From positions 1-50,301 of the forward strand of contig CAMHUC010000021.1 of the NCBI GenBank assembly GCA_946188155.1: DNA of 50,301 bases, read 5' to 3'. The position numbers and the translations under genes were made by a program. Below the pieces are notes generated by a model. That model was not told where the DNA came from and made no database searches. It worked only from the letters and a program-made list of their open reading frames with translations. Below, one piece after another: positions 26,001 through 32,575 of the stretch. How positions within the stretch are numbered: position 1 is the first letter of the stretch; every line of letters begins with the position of its first letter. The DNA is from an uncultured bacterium. GTDB taxonomy: Bacteria > Bacteroidota > Bacteroidia > Bacteroidales > Bacteroidaceae.

Positions 26001-27316
26001 TCCGTAAGATATTCGGTTTCCAGGATGCCTACGAGAAGAAAGACCGTAGCAGACATACCCACCATGCCATTGATGCATTGACGCTCTCACTCATTCCATA
26101 CGGACCAAAGCGCGAGAGAATGATGGAACTGTGGTATCAGATTCAAGAAGCCCACAGGTTCAAAGACTATGATTTAGAACGACAGTTGAAAGACAAACTG
26201 GAAAGAGAAAAAAAACTTTGCGGTTTAGGATGTTACTCTCCTAACGAGGTTGTTCAATACATTGAGGATACTACGCTTGTACGAAACGATGCCACCAACA
26301 ATGCGCTCACAAAGAACATTAAACGCTATCGGGTAAGAGGCAAGGTGGTGCCGCTACGTGATGAGAACGGCAACATCGGTTATGAGAAAACCGCTAAAGG
26401 AATCAAACGTGTTAAAGCCAAGCACGTCTCTCAAGGCAATTCCATCAGGGGAGCTATCCACGACCAATCTTTCTATGGTAAGATAGAGAAATGGAAGGAT
26501 AACGGCAGCCATGAGAAAGAAGAACTCTTCGTAATTAGGAGGAAGATAGAATTCAAATCGGGTAATGTTGGAAGTGGATTCAAGAGTTGGGATGACCTTG
26601 AAAAACAAATGGTTGATAAGAAACTATTTAAGAAGTTCAAGGCTCAATATCCGGAAGGAACACCTTTCAGGGATGCCTGTGCTGAAGGTTTCTATACTTA
26701 TGTCGTCGAGAATGGTGTGCGGCGCAAGGTAAAGGTCAGACATGTGCGTTGTATAGCTGTGACTGCTCAACCGCTCAAGAAGCATGTCTTCCAGCCACAG
26801 CACTCAGACAAGGTGCAATACTACTATGTGTCTCCTGGCGAAGCATATGGCGTATTTGAATATGTCAGCAAGGATGGCGAACGTCTTTACGAATCAGATA
26901 ACCTTTTCACTCTTTCAGAAAAGATGAAGAATGGAAGTCTGAAAGAAGTGCCATGTCCAAAGACAATAAAGGACAAGAAAGGTAAGGAATACTTCCATAC
27001 CAGAACCATCCTAAAGGATGCCACAATTCTGATTTACCCCTCTGTAGAGAGTGCTGAAGCCCAGTATCATTTAGATGCTGCTACAATTTCCAAGAGGCTT
27101 TATAGGATTAATACGATTGAGAGGGACCGAAAGCGTCTAAGTCTGACTCGACATAATATTGTAAAATCATACACAGGTAAAAACGGCATTGAGGATTCTG
27201 ATTTTAAGGACTTGCCTGATGGTATGCGAATGCCGATTGCAAAACTAAATTTCTTACTCTTAGGAACCGACTTTGAGATAATTGACGGAAGATTAATTCA
27301 TAAATGCAATGATTAA
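23072..27316 (+). CDS. cas9: Cas9 endonuclease, type II-C
   Basis: 1414 residues, in the normal range for large Bacteroidetes Cas9. RuvC-I is FDPGTNSLG (Asp8), the arginine-rich bridge helix is about 55-75 (RRSFRNARTRYRSVKRRK), RuvC-II is VVVENAREAL (Glu711), HNH is VEVDHILPVS with Asp824, His825 and Asn848, and RuvC-III is THHAIDA (Asp1001). All nuclease residues are intact, so it should cut DNA guided by crRNA:tracrRNA. The C-terminal 400 residues hold the PAM-interacting region; the PAM cannot be predicted here. The start ATG is the first in frame after the promoter. Its stop overlaps the start of a cas1 remnant. Confidence 0.97.
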   Translation: MTKILAFDPGTNSLGMVCRDTMNDNLMEQITSGVDIIRDNTERDKRGRHSSAAAQRRSFRNARTRYRSVKRRKQATLKLLIKHNCCPLDMESLNKWRFDDDEKGYDRTFPVQNVAFMKWINFEFDIDGEVVRSVYRLREILATKPLDYSKPESYIILGRAIYSIAVRRGFKSSRLAIVTDNEDEEQPELQKSEEELSAGLTQYMREYNCPTVGAAFSRMERVDKIRIRANNDYKPIRNQLKEEIRKIFEVQKLDTGSELYKCLMSEKKHEGTIFYKKPLKSQKGKVEYCTLEPHKRRCAKSHPANEFNVAWQLLNNIKIKRDNGWESISLDLRKTIYNKLFVRNQKHFDFAEIKELLKNELHTQLEYKVSINYSDKKSVPGCPVTYYLQKILGPSWETERIQGTKKHLTHAQRRKNLSLEAEGHLTEYTAEDIWHICYESDEKQFIKDFAKNALGLPPAKVISMGALWENIQDGYANLSLCALKKINPFLARGYKYSDAVMLANLPSIMGEGLFQEKEQEIVELIDKERAAISNENRIYDITNKLISDYKSLKMEDLAFAEHNYDYLLQEDDIADVKKACAENYGKEWAALTNDQQSAVVSQAAELYQEFFFSSKRDYYKRVNMSEAIKKVLADKYPSLTMNKLNKLYHHSDNAYYPSAHENENGILQLGSPARGNLKNPTVLKVLYKIKQNVNKLLANGDIDSDTIVVVENAREALNDFNMRWAIEEYNSKRERENKAIEDALTDLAKEYHLALPKDCVAIARLALYQNENFTPYNPNESRRLYDKLYEKYKLWLKQGFFDFYTGRPITVSELFSPDNLVEVDHILPVSQSFDDSISNKVLSSSRYNSTIKGTKLPCELPNYYVDTPDGTAIIHRIREIEEKVKYLEEKVIYWKGRSSRAADPDSKNSAIKQRHLWQMEYDEWNQRLTNLTAKEITPNFRHNQLNDTRTISKYAYHYLKSVFGRVVVQRGQTTAVFRKIFGFQDAYEKKDRSRHTHHAIDALTLSLIPYGPKRERMMELWYQIQEAHRFKDYDLERQLKDKLEREKKLCGLGCYSPNEVVQYIEDTTLVRNDATNNALTKNIKRYRVRGKVVPLRDENGNIGYEKTAKGIKRVKAKHVSQGNSIRGAIHDQSFYGKIEKWKDNGSHEKEELFVIRRKIEFKSGNVGSGFKSWDDLEKQMVDKKLFKKFKAQYPEGTPFRDACAEGFYTYVVENGVRRKVKVRHVRCIAVTAQPLKKHVFQPQHSDKVQYYYVSPGEAYGVFEYVSKDGERLYESDNLFTLSEKMKNGSLKEVPCPKTIKDKKGKEYFHTRTILKDATILIYPSVESAEAQYHLDAATISKRLYRINTIERDRKRLSLTRHNIVKSYTGKNGIEDSDFKDLPDGMRMPIAKLNFLLLGTDFEIIDGRLIHKCND

Positions 27317-27428
27317 AAAGACCCTATACTTTGGTAACCCAACATATCTAAGCCTTCGTCTTGATCAGTTGGTTATACAAATAGATACAAGGAATCCCGC
27401 CTTTTGGGCGGGATTCCAATTATCATAA
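27309..27428 (+). pseudogene. cas1: cas1 remnant (first ~27 codons)
   Basis: The ATG at 27309 overlaps the cas9 stop by 8 bases, the usual cas9-cas1 coupling. The frame reads MIKKTLYFGNPTYLSLR, then LDQLVIQI, the characteristic start of type II Cas1. After about codon 27 it runs into a terminator hairpin and stops at 27428. The remaining 270 or so Cas1 residues and all of cas2 are missing, pointing to one deletion between early cas1 and the operon terminator. Confidence 0.85.
27391..27417 (+). terminator. Terminator of the former cas operon
   Basis: GGAATCCCGCC (27391-27401) and GGCGGGATTCC (27407-27417) form an 11-pair hairpin with a 5-base loop. It probably once followed cas2 and now lies inside the out-of-context end of the cas1 frame. 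Confidence 0.8.
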
Positions 27429-27492
27429 AACAATTTTTTCTTTGTGAACAACACTTGTATTATACTATTACTCAACAACTTATGTAAAGTCA

Positions 27493-28377
27493 GTTGTTTA
27501 TGATAATGTAAAGATACCATTTTGGAGCCTATTCACAACTGTTTCCCGTCCACGGTGATTGTTTCTTGGTTGTTTATGATAATGTAAAGATACCATTTTG
27601 GAGCCTATTCACAACTTGGGACGCATGGCGGACGCGACGCGCAAGGTTGTTTATGATAATGTAAAGATACCATTTTGGAGCCTATTCACAACTTTTGTGC
27701 CCGTCGGTAAACCCCCGGCACGGTTGTTTATGATAATGTAAAGATACCATTTTGGAGCCTATTCACAACAGAGTTGCTTGATGATGGTGTCCTTTAAGGT
27801 TGTTTATGATAATGTAAAGATACCATTTTGGAGCCTATTCACAACCGCTATCCAGCAGGCCGCAAGGCTGACGGCGTTGTTTATGATAATGTAAAGATAC
27901 CATTTTGGAGCCTATTCACAACTCGCACTTGTCGTACAGCTCTGGCGTGTCAGTTGTTTATGATAATGTAAAGATACCATTTTGGTGCCTATTCACAACC
28001 GCTATCCAGCAGGCCGCAAGGCTGACGGCGTTGTTTATGATAATGTAAAGATACCATTTTGGAGCCTATTCACAACGGATGACGTGCATGAGTGGTAGAC
28101 ACATGAGTTGTTTATGATAATGTAAAGATACCATTTTGGAGCCTATTCACAACGCTGGGCGCAGGGGGGTGCGTGTCCGAACCGTTGTTTATGATAATGT
28201 AAAGATACCATTTTGGAGCCTATTCACAACCACCTACTGGACTGAGGGCGGTGTTCCGACGTTGTTTATGATAATGTAAAGATACCATTTTGGAGCCTAT
28301 TCACAACTGTCCTGGTCTTCGATGTACTGCTGGCAGAGTTGTTTATGATAATGTAAAGATACCATTTTGGAGCCTAT
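27493..28377 (-). CRISPR. CRISPR array, 12 repeats of 47 bases, 11 spacers
   Basis: Repeats on the plus strand start GTTGTTTATGATAATG and end CCTATTCACAAC; in the crRNA sense (minus) they start GTTGTGAATAGGCTCC, matching other Bacteroidetes II-C repeats and the tracrRNA anti-repeat. Eleven are full length. The rightmost (28338-28377) has lost the 7 bases at its crRNA 5' end. The repeat at 27953-27999 has one A-to-T change. Spacers are 29 or 30 bases, and those at 27846-27875 and 28000-28029 are identical. Bases 27429-27492 are AT-rich flank without a gene. Confidence 0.97.
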
Positions 28378-28405
28378 AATATCAGCATGTCAAAGAACGA
28401 TGCTG

Positions 28406-28413
28406 CAAAGTTA
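28406..28413 (-). promoter_or_regulatory. Candidate leader promoter of the array
   Basis: Minus-strand TAACTTTG, 28 bases upstream of the truncated first repeat in the crRNA sense. No good -33 TTG is seen. Each full repeat also contains TTG, 19 bases, TATCTTTA, a near-consensus internal promoter. Confidence 0.5.
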
Positions 28414-28455
28414 CAAATAAAAATGGAAAATGCCCTATTTTAGAAATAAAATCTC

Positions 28456-28463
28456 TATCTTTG
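28456..28463 (+). promoter_or_regulatory. -7 element for the genes right of the array
   Basis: TATCTTTG on the plus strand, 42 bases from the array's own divergent -7 box. It would start a transcript at about 28470 covering the small ORF at 28476 and the downstream genes. There is no clear -33 TTG. Confidence 0.5.
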
Positions 28464-28475
28464 CAAGCAAATATC

Positions 28476-28586
28476 ATGTCAATGAATATGAGAACAAATG
28501 ATACAATCATGATTTATAATCCCCTCAAACTATCAATAGAGAAGTTGAGAGCGTACAATCAGTCTTGTCCATTTTGTGCACAATAA
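28476..28586 (+). CDS. Small ORF of 36 residues beside the array
   Basis: ATG at 28476 to TAA at 28586, beginning MSMNMRTNDTIMIYN and ending NQSCPFCAQ with a CxxC pair. It starts about 6 bases after the predicted transcription start, so it would be nearly leaderless. It could be a real peptide, a leader peptide for the 28620 gene, or chance. No homologue recognised. Confidence 0.35.
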   Translation: MSMNMRTNDTIMIYNPLKLSIEKLRAYNQSCPFCAQ

Positions 28587-28619
28587 TAATAGTTATTTAT
28601 AGTCATCAAGGTTAAATTT

Positions 28620-29051
28620 ATGGCAAACGTAATTAACGAAATAAAGAACTGGCAGCTGTTCACGGAAAAGTTTGGAACAGACTACGAGATGCATGATGCC
28701 GTCATCAAGCAATTCAACTTGAATGGCGACTCATTAACCATTGTGGTCAACACTCTTTATGAGATGGATGATGACAAGGTGTATGATATTACCCTTAAGT
28801 TCTCAAAACTCATCAGGTTCGATTATGATACTGAGATAGGAAACGATTATATCTATGGCTTTTCCGTCGAGAAGAATAATTATTTCAAGAATCTGTTTAA
28901 GGTGACTTTTGATAGCGTATGCTTGACTGTCGAATGCTTTGAAATAGAATTAGTATCTATAGTAGAGAGTGAACCCTTCCAAAGAGGTATGATATGGCTG
29001 GAAGATCCAAATCAGACAGCAGATAGTGGCAAAACGATGTGGAGATCATAA
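28620..29051 (+). CDS. Unknown 143-residue protein
   Basis: Cytoplasmic, acidic, mostly beta pattern (DSLTIVVNTLYEMDDDKVYDITLKF; LFKVTFDSVCLTVECFEIEL), with the opening FGTDYEMHDAVIKQF. The HDA..F style recalls small immunity-type proteins (such as Imm50), but the match is only by eye. It ends 8 bases before the ATG of the EVE-like gene, so the two are probably co-transcribed. Confidence 0.7.
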   Translation: MANVINEIKNWQLFTEKFGTDYEMHDAVIKQFNLNGDSLTIVVNTLYEMDDDKVYDITLKFSKLIRFDYDTEIGNDYIYGFSVEKNNYFKNLFKVTFDSVCLTVECFEIELVSIVESEPFQRGMIWLEDPNQTADSGKTMWRS

Positions 29052-29059
29052 TAAACGAT

Positions 29060-29929
29060 ATGGCAAAGATTGACAAGAACAAAGAACTGGACATCAACGG
29101 AATGGCTATTACCTTAGAGGTTGATAACGCTTTGATTGATGAGGTCCGTAGTGGAGAAGTTACGCACCTTGTGATGCAAATCAACGAGGGTAACCAGAAC
29201 CTGATTTTGGAGAACATAGAGGGAAATCTGGTGATGGTGACTGACGAGATGCCTACAACGTATCATGGCTGCTATTTCTACAATGGAGGCGTGTTCCCGT
29301 ATGCCATCAAGAGTACGCTGAACATTTTGGTACTGGATGCTGGGGAGGATGGTTGTGTTGCTCGGATTATCGATATTGAGATTGAGCCTGGTACTCGTTT
29401 CAACTATCAGGGTGCCGGAAAGCCTATCGTGGAGGATGCCAATGGCGATAGTTGTATCTGGAAAGTAGTATTTGAGGTGCTGCCTATGCCGGAAGAGCCA
29501 AAGACCTATCTGATGCGCTGGAACTCGGCTATCAGTTCTTTCACCGAGAAGGACTATGAGAAGTGCGTGGAAAATAGGATGCATGGTATGTTCCGCATGA
29601 ATTGGAGCATCCGTGAGTGGGAAGAGGCTCGCAGAGGTGATTTCTTCTATATGCTGCGCACAGGCGATGAAAAGGCGGGTATTGTGTTTAGCCGACAGTT
29701 TACCTCTGACCCTTACCCTGGTGACGATTGGGCCGGTTCATCCAAACTCAGGATGTATGTGGATATGATATGCATGAACCCTGTGGAGCCTGGAACCAAG
29801 CCAAGTCTCTCACTCGAAAGGCTACAGAAAGAGATTCCCTCATCTGATTGGACAAAAGGGCATTCCGGAATTCTTCTTTCTGACAACATGGCAAAGAGAT
29901 TGGATAAGATATGGGAGGAAGCGGAATAG
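29060..29929 (+). CDS. EVE/PUA-like domain protein
   Basis: 289 residues from ATG 29060; a GTG at 29039 would add 7 residues and overlap the previous gene. The N-terminal half (about 1-145) is an unrecognised beta-rich domain. From about 155 it reads YLMRWNSAISSF...W...RRGDFFYMLRTGDEKAGIVFSRQF, the pattern of EVE-type PUA-superfamily domains that read modified bases in nucleic acid and occur widely in defence genes. No nuclease or ATPase motif is present in the same chain, so it may act as the recognition partner of a neighbouring protein. Confidence 0.6.
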   Translation: MAKIDKNKELDINGMAITLEVDNALIDEVRSGEVTHLVMQINEGNQNLILENIEGNLVMVTDEMPTTYHGCYFYNGGVFPYAIKSTLNILVLDAGEDGCVARIIDIEIEPGTRFNYQGAGKPIVEDANGDSCIWKVVFEVLPMPEEPKTYLMRWNSAISSFTEKDYEKCVENRMHGMFRMNWSIREWEEARRGDFFYMLRTGDEKAGIVFSRQFTSDPYPGDDWAGSSKLRMYVDMICMNPVEPGTKPSLSLERLQKEIPSSDWTKGHSGILLSDNMAKRLDKIWEEAE

Positions 29930-30007
29930 AAAATCACGGGGACAGGCAATTTGTTTATAGTCATTGTGACGAAAAATACGAAAGAATTGATTAACTTTGC
30001 AAGTGAT

Positions 30008-31501
30008 ATGGACGAGAAAACAATAAAAGAAGCATTGCTGAAAGGTGAAAGGGTGACTCTGGAGTGCAAACGGGCAAAGGCTGAGGTGCCTAAGTCTGTA
30101 TGGGCTACCTATTCGGCTTTTGCCAATACTATAGGCGGACTGATTCTGCTGGGCGTGGATGAAAACTTGCAGGAGAAGGACGTTAGTAAGCGATTCCAGA
30201 TAATTGGTGTGGACGAACCAAGTAAGATTATTACTGACTTCTGGAATACGCTTAACAGCGACAAGGTGAATGAGAACATTCTTCTTGACAGCGATGTGGA
30301 GGTGGTGAATGTGGATGGAGCGCAGATTGTCTGCATCCATGTTCCTCAGGCAGACTGGATGGCAAAGCCTATCTATCTGAACGGCAATGTATATAAAGGT
30401 ACGTATAGGCGTAACAATGAAGGGGATTACCACTGCACAGAGGCTCAGGTAAAGGCTATGATACGTGACTCTAATGCTGACGGTAACGACAGCATCCTGA
30501 TAGAGTACTATGGTATGGATGATATTGATCCGGATTCTTTGCGCCAGTATCGCACAGAGTTCAGACTGGAGAATAATACCCATGTTTGGAATAGGGTTGA
30601 TGACAAGACTTTCCTCAGAAATCTGGGTGGATATACAGAAGATAGGCAGACTGGTAGAGAGGGCTTGACATTGGCAGGGCTGATGATGTTTGGCAAAGGA
30701 CTTGCTATCAGAGACAGGTTTGCTAACTTCCGCATGGACTATCTGGACATGAGCCATCTTGTGGGCGATGAGCGTTATCACGACCGACTGACATACGATG
30801 GACTTTGGGAGAACAACTTGTATCAGTTCTTCCGCATTGTCTCGCCAAAGATCCAGTTTGACCTGCCAAAGCCATTTAAGCTGGAGAATGGTTGGAAGAG
30901 AAAGGACGACACGCCACAACGTGAAGCTGTACGTGAAGCCTTTACGAATGCCATTATCCACTGCGATATGATGGCGGATGCGGGTATTCTGAGGATAGAG
31001 AAACATGATGACCGCCTTTGTTTCCGTAATCCTGGACTGCTGAAGTTGCCTGTAGAGACCATCTATCGAGGTGGAAACTCTAAGGCTCGAAATCCGAAGA
31101 TTCAGAATATGCTTCGCATGATTGGCTTTGGTGAGAATGTTGGCTCTGGATTCCCCAAGATTATAGCAGCATGGAAGGATACCAATTGGGGTGAGCCACA
31201 ACTGTTGAACAAATTGGATGTTGACGAGGTTGAATTGGTGCTACCTGTGCCATCAACGAAATCAAGCGGTGCAGGGGTGTCCGAAGGGGTGTCTAATAGG
31301 GTGCCTAATGGGGTGTCTGATACTGCAAAGGCTATATATTCTCATATTAAGGACAATCCTAATATCAGTAGAAGCGAGTTGGTTAACTTGACAGGCATTT
31401 CGCTCAAGAACGTTCAGAAGCATATCAATAGGCTCAAAGAATTAGGGTTCATACGGCGCATTGGTTCAACTAGGTTAGGCTATTGGGAGATAATCAAGTG
31501 A
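30008..31501 (+). CDS. Schlafen/AlbA_2-type ATP-binding protein with winged helix
   Basis: About 497 residues from ATG 30008. Residues 5-130 form an AlbA_2 (Schlafen-like) domain (GERVTLECKRAK; FANTIGGLILLGVDE). A GHKL-like ATPase region follows (REAVREAFTNAIIHCD; GENVGSGFPKII), and the last 60 residues are a winged helix (ISRSELVNLTGISLKNVQKH). Between is a short GVSEGVSNRVPNGVSD linker. Such proteins are usually called transcriptional regulators, and several members belong to defence systems. TAACTTTG at 29992-29999 would start transcription almost on this ATG. An upstream in-frame start at 29951 is less likely. Confidence 0.82.
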   Translation: MDEKTIKEALLKGERVTLECKRAKAEVPKSVWATYSAFANTIGGLILLGVDENLQEKDVSKRFQIIGVDEPSKIITDFWNTLNSDKVNENILLDSDVEVVNVDGAQIVCIHVPQADWMAKPIYLNGNVYKGTYRRNNEGDYHCTEAQVKAMIRDSNADGNDSILIEYYGMDDIDPDSLRQYRTEFRLENNTHVWNRVDDKTFLRNLGGYTEDRQTGREGLTLAGLMMFGKGLAIRDRFANFRMDYLDMSHLVGDERYHDRLTYDGLWENNLYQFFRIVSPKIQFDLPKPFKLENGWKRKDDTPQREAVREAFTNAIIHCDMMADAGILRIEKHDDRLCFRNPGLLKLPVETIYRGGNSKARNPKIQNMLRMIGFGENVGSGFPKIIAAWKDTNWGEPQLLNKLDVDEVELVLPVPSTKSSGAGVSEGVSNRVPNGVSDTAKAIYSHIKDNPNISRSELVNLTGISLKNVQKHINRLKELGFIRRIGSTRLGYWEIIK

Positions 31502-31629
31502 ACTATAGATTGCCAAAAGAGTTATCTGTAAGGTCATCTAAAGAGTTCGCTTCTTGCTTGTGATAACAAGTGTTAATATGCCTTTTCTTGACGTTTAGGG
31601 CGATTGTAATGCTTTACAACTGAAGCTTA

Positions 31630-31648
31630 GTGGTGCAAAAGTGGTGCA
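31630..31648 (+). repeat. Candidate integrase arm-type sites, right end
   Basis: Two adjacent GTGGTGCA words (31630-31637 and 31641-31648), matching the three near the left end. Bases 31502-31629 show no gene. Confidence 0.5.
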
Positions 31649-31662
31649 TTTGGAGTAAAAGA

Positions 31663-31701
31663 AAATCAGCAAGTAATTGATATTCAATTGCTTGCTGATT
31701 T
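31663..31701. terminator. Bidirectional terminator between island and tRNA-Lys
   Basis: An 18-pair stem with one G-T pair: AAATCAGCAAG...AATTGA (31663-31680) against TCAATTG...CTGATTT (31684-31701), 3-base loop. It follows the tRNA on the minus strand with a T-rich tail and lies on the island side of the att repeat, so the island supplies the tRNA's terminator. Confidence 0.85.
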
Positions 31702-31707
31702 CTTAAA

Positions 31708-31721
31708 GTGATCCGTTTGGG
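31708..31721. other. Right attachment repeat of the Cas9 island (attR-like)
   Basis: GTGATCCGTTTGGG, overlapping the 3' end of tRNA-Lys and identical to 21022-21035. The intact tRNA on this side and the short 3'-end copy on the far side are what integration at a tRNA 3' end leaves. Confidence 0.85.
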
Positions 31722-31781
31722 GCTCGAACCCAAGACCCCAACATTAAAAGTGTTGTGCTCTACCGACTGAGCTAACGGATC
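31709..31781 (-). tRNA. tRNA-Lys (anticodon TTT)
   Basis: 73 bases including the discriminator base. Acceptor stem GATCCGT/ACGGATC, D-arm GCTC/GAGC, anticodon arm CAACA-CTTTTAA-TGTTG, T-arm TTGGG-TTCGAGC-CCCAA. All stems pair. CCA is not encoded. It serves as the integration site of the island. Confidence 0.98.
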
Positions 31782-31828
31782 TCCCTTTTTTTTGACCTCT
31801 GCCAACGATGTCGGACGGAAATCGGCTG

Positions 31829-31859
31829 CAAAGGTACGATGTTTTTTTGAGACGGCCAA
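31829..31859 (-). promoter_or_regulatory. Promoter of tRNA-Lys
   Basis: Minus-strand TACCTTTG (31829-31836) and TTG (31857-31859), spacing 20. It lies right after the tdk stop. Confidence 0.7.
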
Positions 31860-31861
31860 AT

Positions 31862-32470
31862 TTATTCGGACGTTTTTTCGCTCAAAGGCGTTTTTTCCTC
31901 GTTAAGTACACTTTTGTAGCACTCACGGCAGAGCGGTTCGTACTCGCCCGTCTCCCCGAGCAGCACGCGGCGGTCGTTGGCCACCTTGCGATGGCTGACG
32001 TAGGCCAGCGAGCCGCAGCGCACGCAGATGGCATGCACCTTGGTCACGTCGTCGGCAATGGCGCAGAGTGCCGGCAAGGGGCCGAAGGGCACTCCTTTAT
32101 AGTCCATGTCGAGCCCGGCGATGATGACGCGCACCCCTCGGTATGCCAGCTCGTTGCAGACATCTACGAGTCCCATGTCGAGAAACTGCGCCTCGTCGAT
32201 GCCCACCACGTCGATGTCCGACGAGAGCAGCAGGATGCTGGCCGAGGAGTCGATGGGCGTGGAGCGGATGTGGTTCTGGTCGTGGCTCACCACGTCCTCC
32301 TCCGAGTAGCGCACGTCGATGGCCGGCTTGAATATCTCCACTTTCTGGTGGGCAAACTGAGCCCGGCGCAGTCGGCGGATAAGCTCCTCGGTCTTGCCTG
32401 AGAACATCGAGCCGCACACCACTTCTATTCTGCCTGTGCGATGCTTTTCGCCTGTTAAGTTTTCTGTCAT
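31862..32470 (-). CDS. tdk: Thymidine kinase
   Basis: About 202 residues from ATG 32470; an upstream in-frame start at 32518 would precede the transcription start and is rejected. P-loop [15 protein letters not shown], catalytic GIDEAQFLD, lasso-region GLDMDYKG and zinc-binding CVRC...CREC pairs identify a type II thymidine kinase. It phosphorylates thymidine with ATP in the pyrimidine salvage pathway, in the cytoplasm. Divergent from rsmI. Confidence 0.95.
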   Translation of the reverse strand: MTENLTGEKHRTGRIEVVCGSMFSGKTEELIRRLRRAQFAHQKVEIFKPAIDVRYSEEDVVSHDQNHIRSTPIDSSASILLLSSDIDVVGIDEAQFLDMGLVDVCNELAYRGVRVIIAGLDMDYKGVPFGPLPALCAIADDVTKVHAICVRCGSLAYVSHRKVANDRRVLLGETGEYEPLCRECYKSVLNEEKTPLSEKTSE

Positions 32471-32487
32471 TTCCGTGAATTTTCCTG

Positions 32488-32518
32488 CAAAAGTACAAAT
32501 ACGTTTTAAAAATTGCAA
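32488..32518 (-). promoter_or_regulatory. Promoter of tdk
   Basis: Minus-strand TACTTTTG (32488-32495) and TTG (32516-32518), spacing 20. Confidence 0.65.
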
Positions 32519-32535
32519 AGATTTTATGCTTTTTT

Positions 32536-32566
32536 TTGTTTGTTATGGGATTTTCTGCTATATTTG
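32536..32566 (+). promoter_or_regulatory. Promoter of rsmI
   Basis: TTG 32536-32538, 20 bases, TATATTTG 32559-32566. Expected start about 32573, only a few bases before the ATG. Confidence 0.7.
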
Positions 32567-32575
32567 CCCCTGATT

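Noticed and set aside
27540..28337. Self-targeting spacers against this window
   Set aside because: Reading the spacers against the window by eye I found no match; a proper search of the genome and of phage sequences was not possible.
28377..28620. cas1/cas2 on the far side of the array
   Set aside because: No frame of suitable length or motif between the array and the gene at 28620; the downstream proteins are not Cas proteins.
29840..31201. 453-residue frame on the minus strand
   Set aside because: Antisense of the EVE-like and AlbA_2 genes; no recognisable motif and no promoter.
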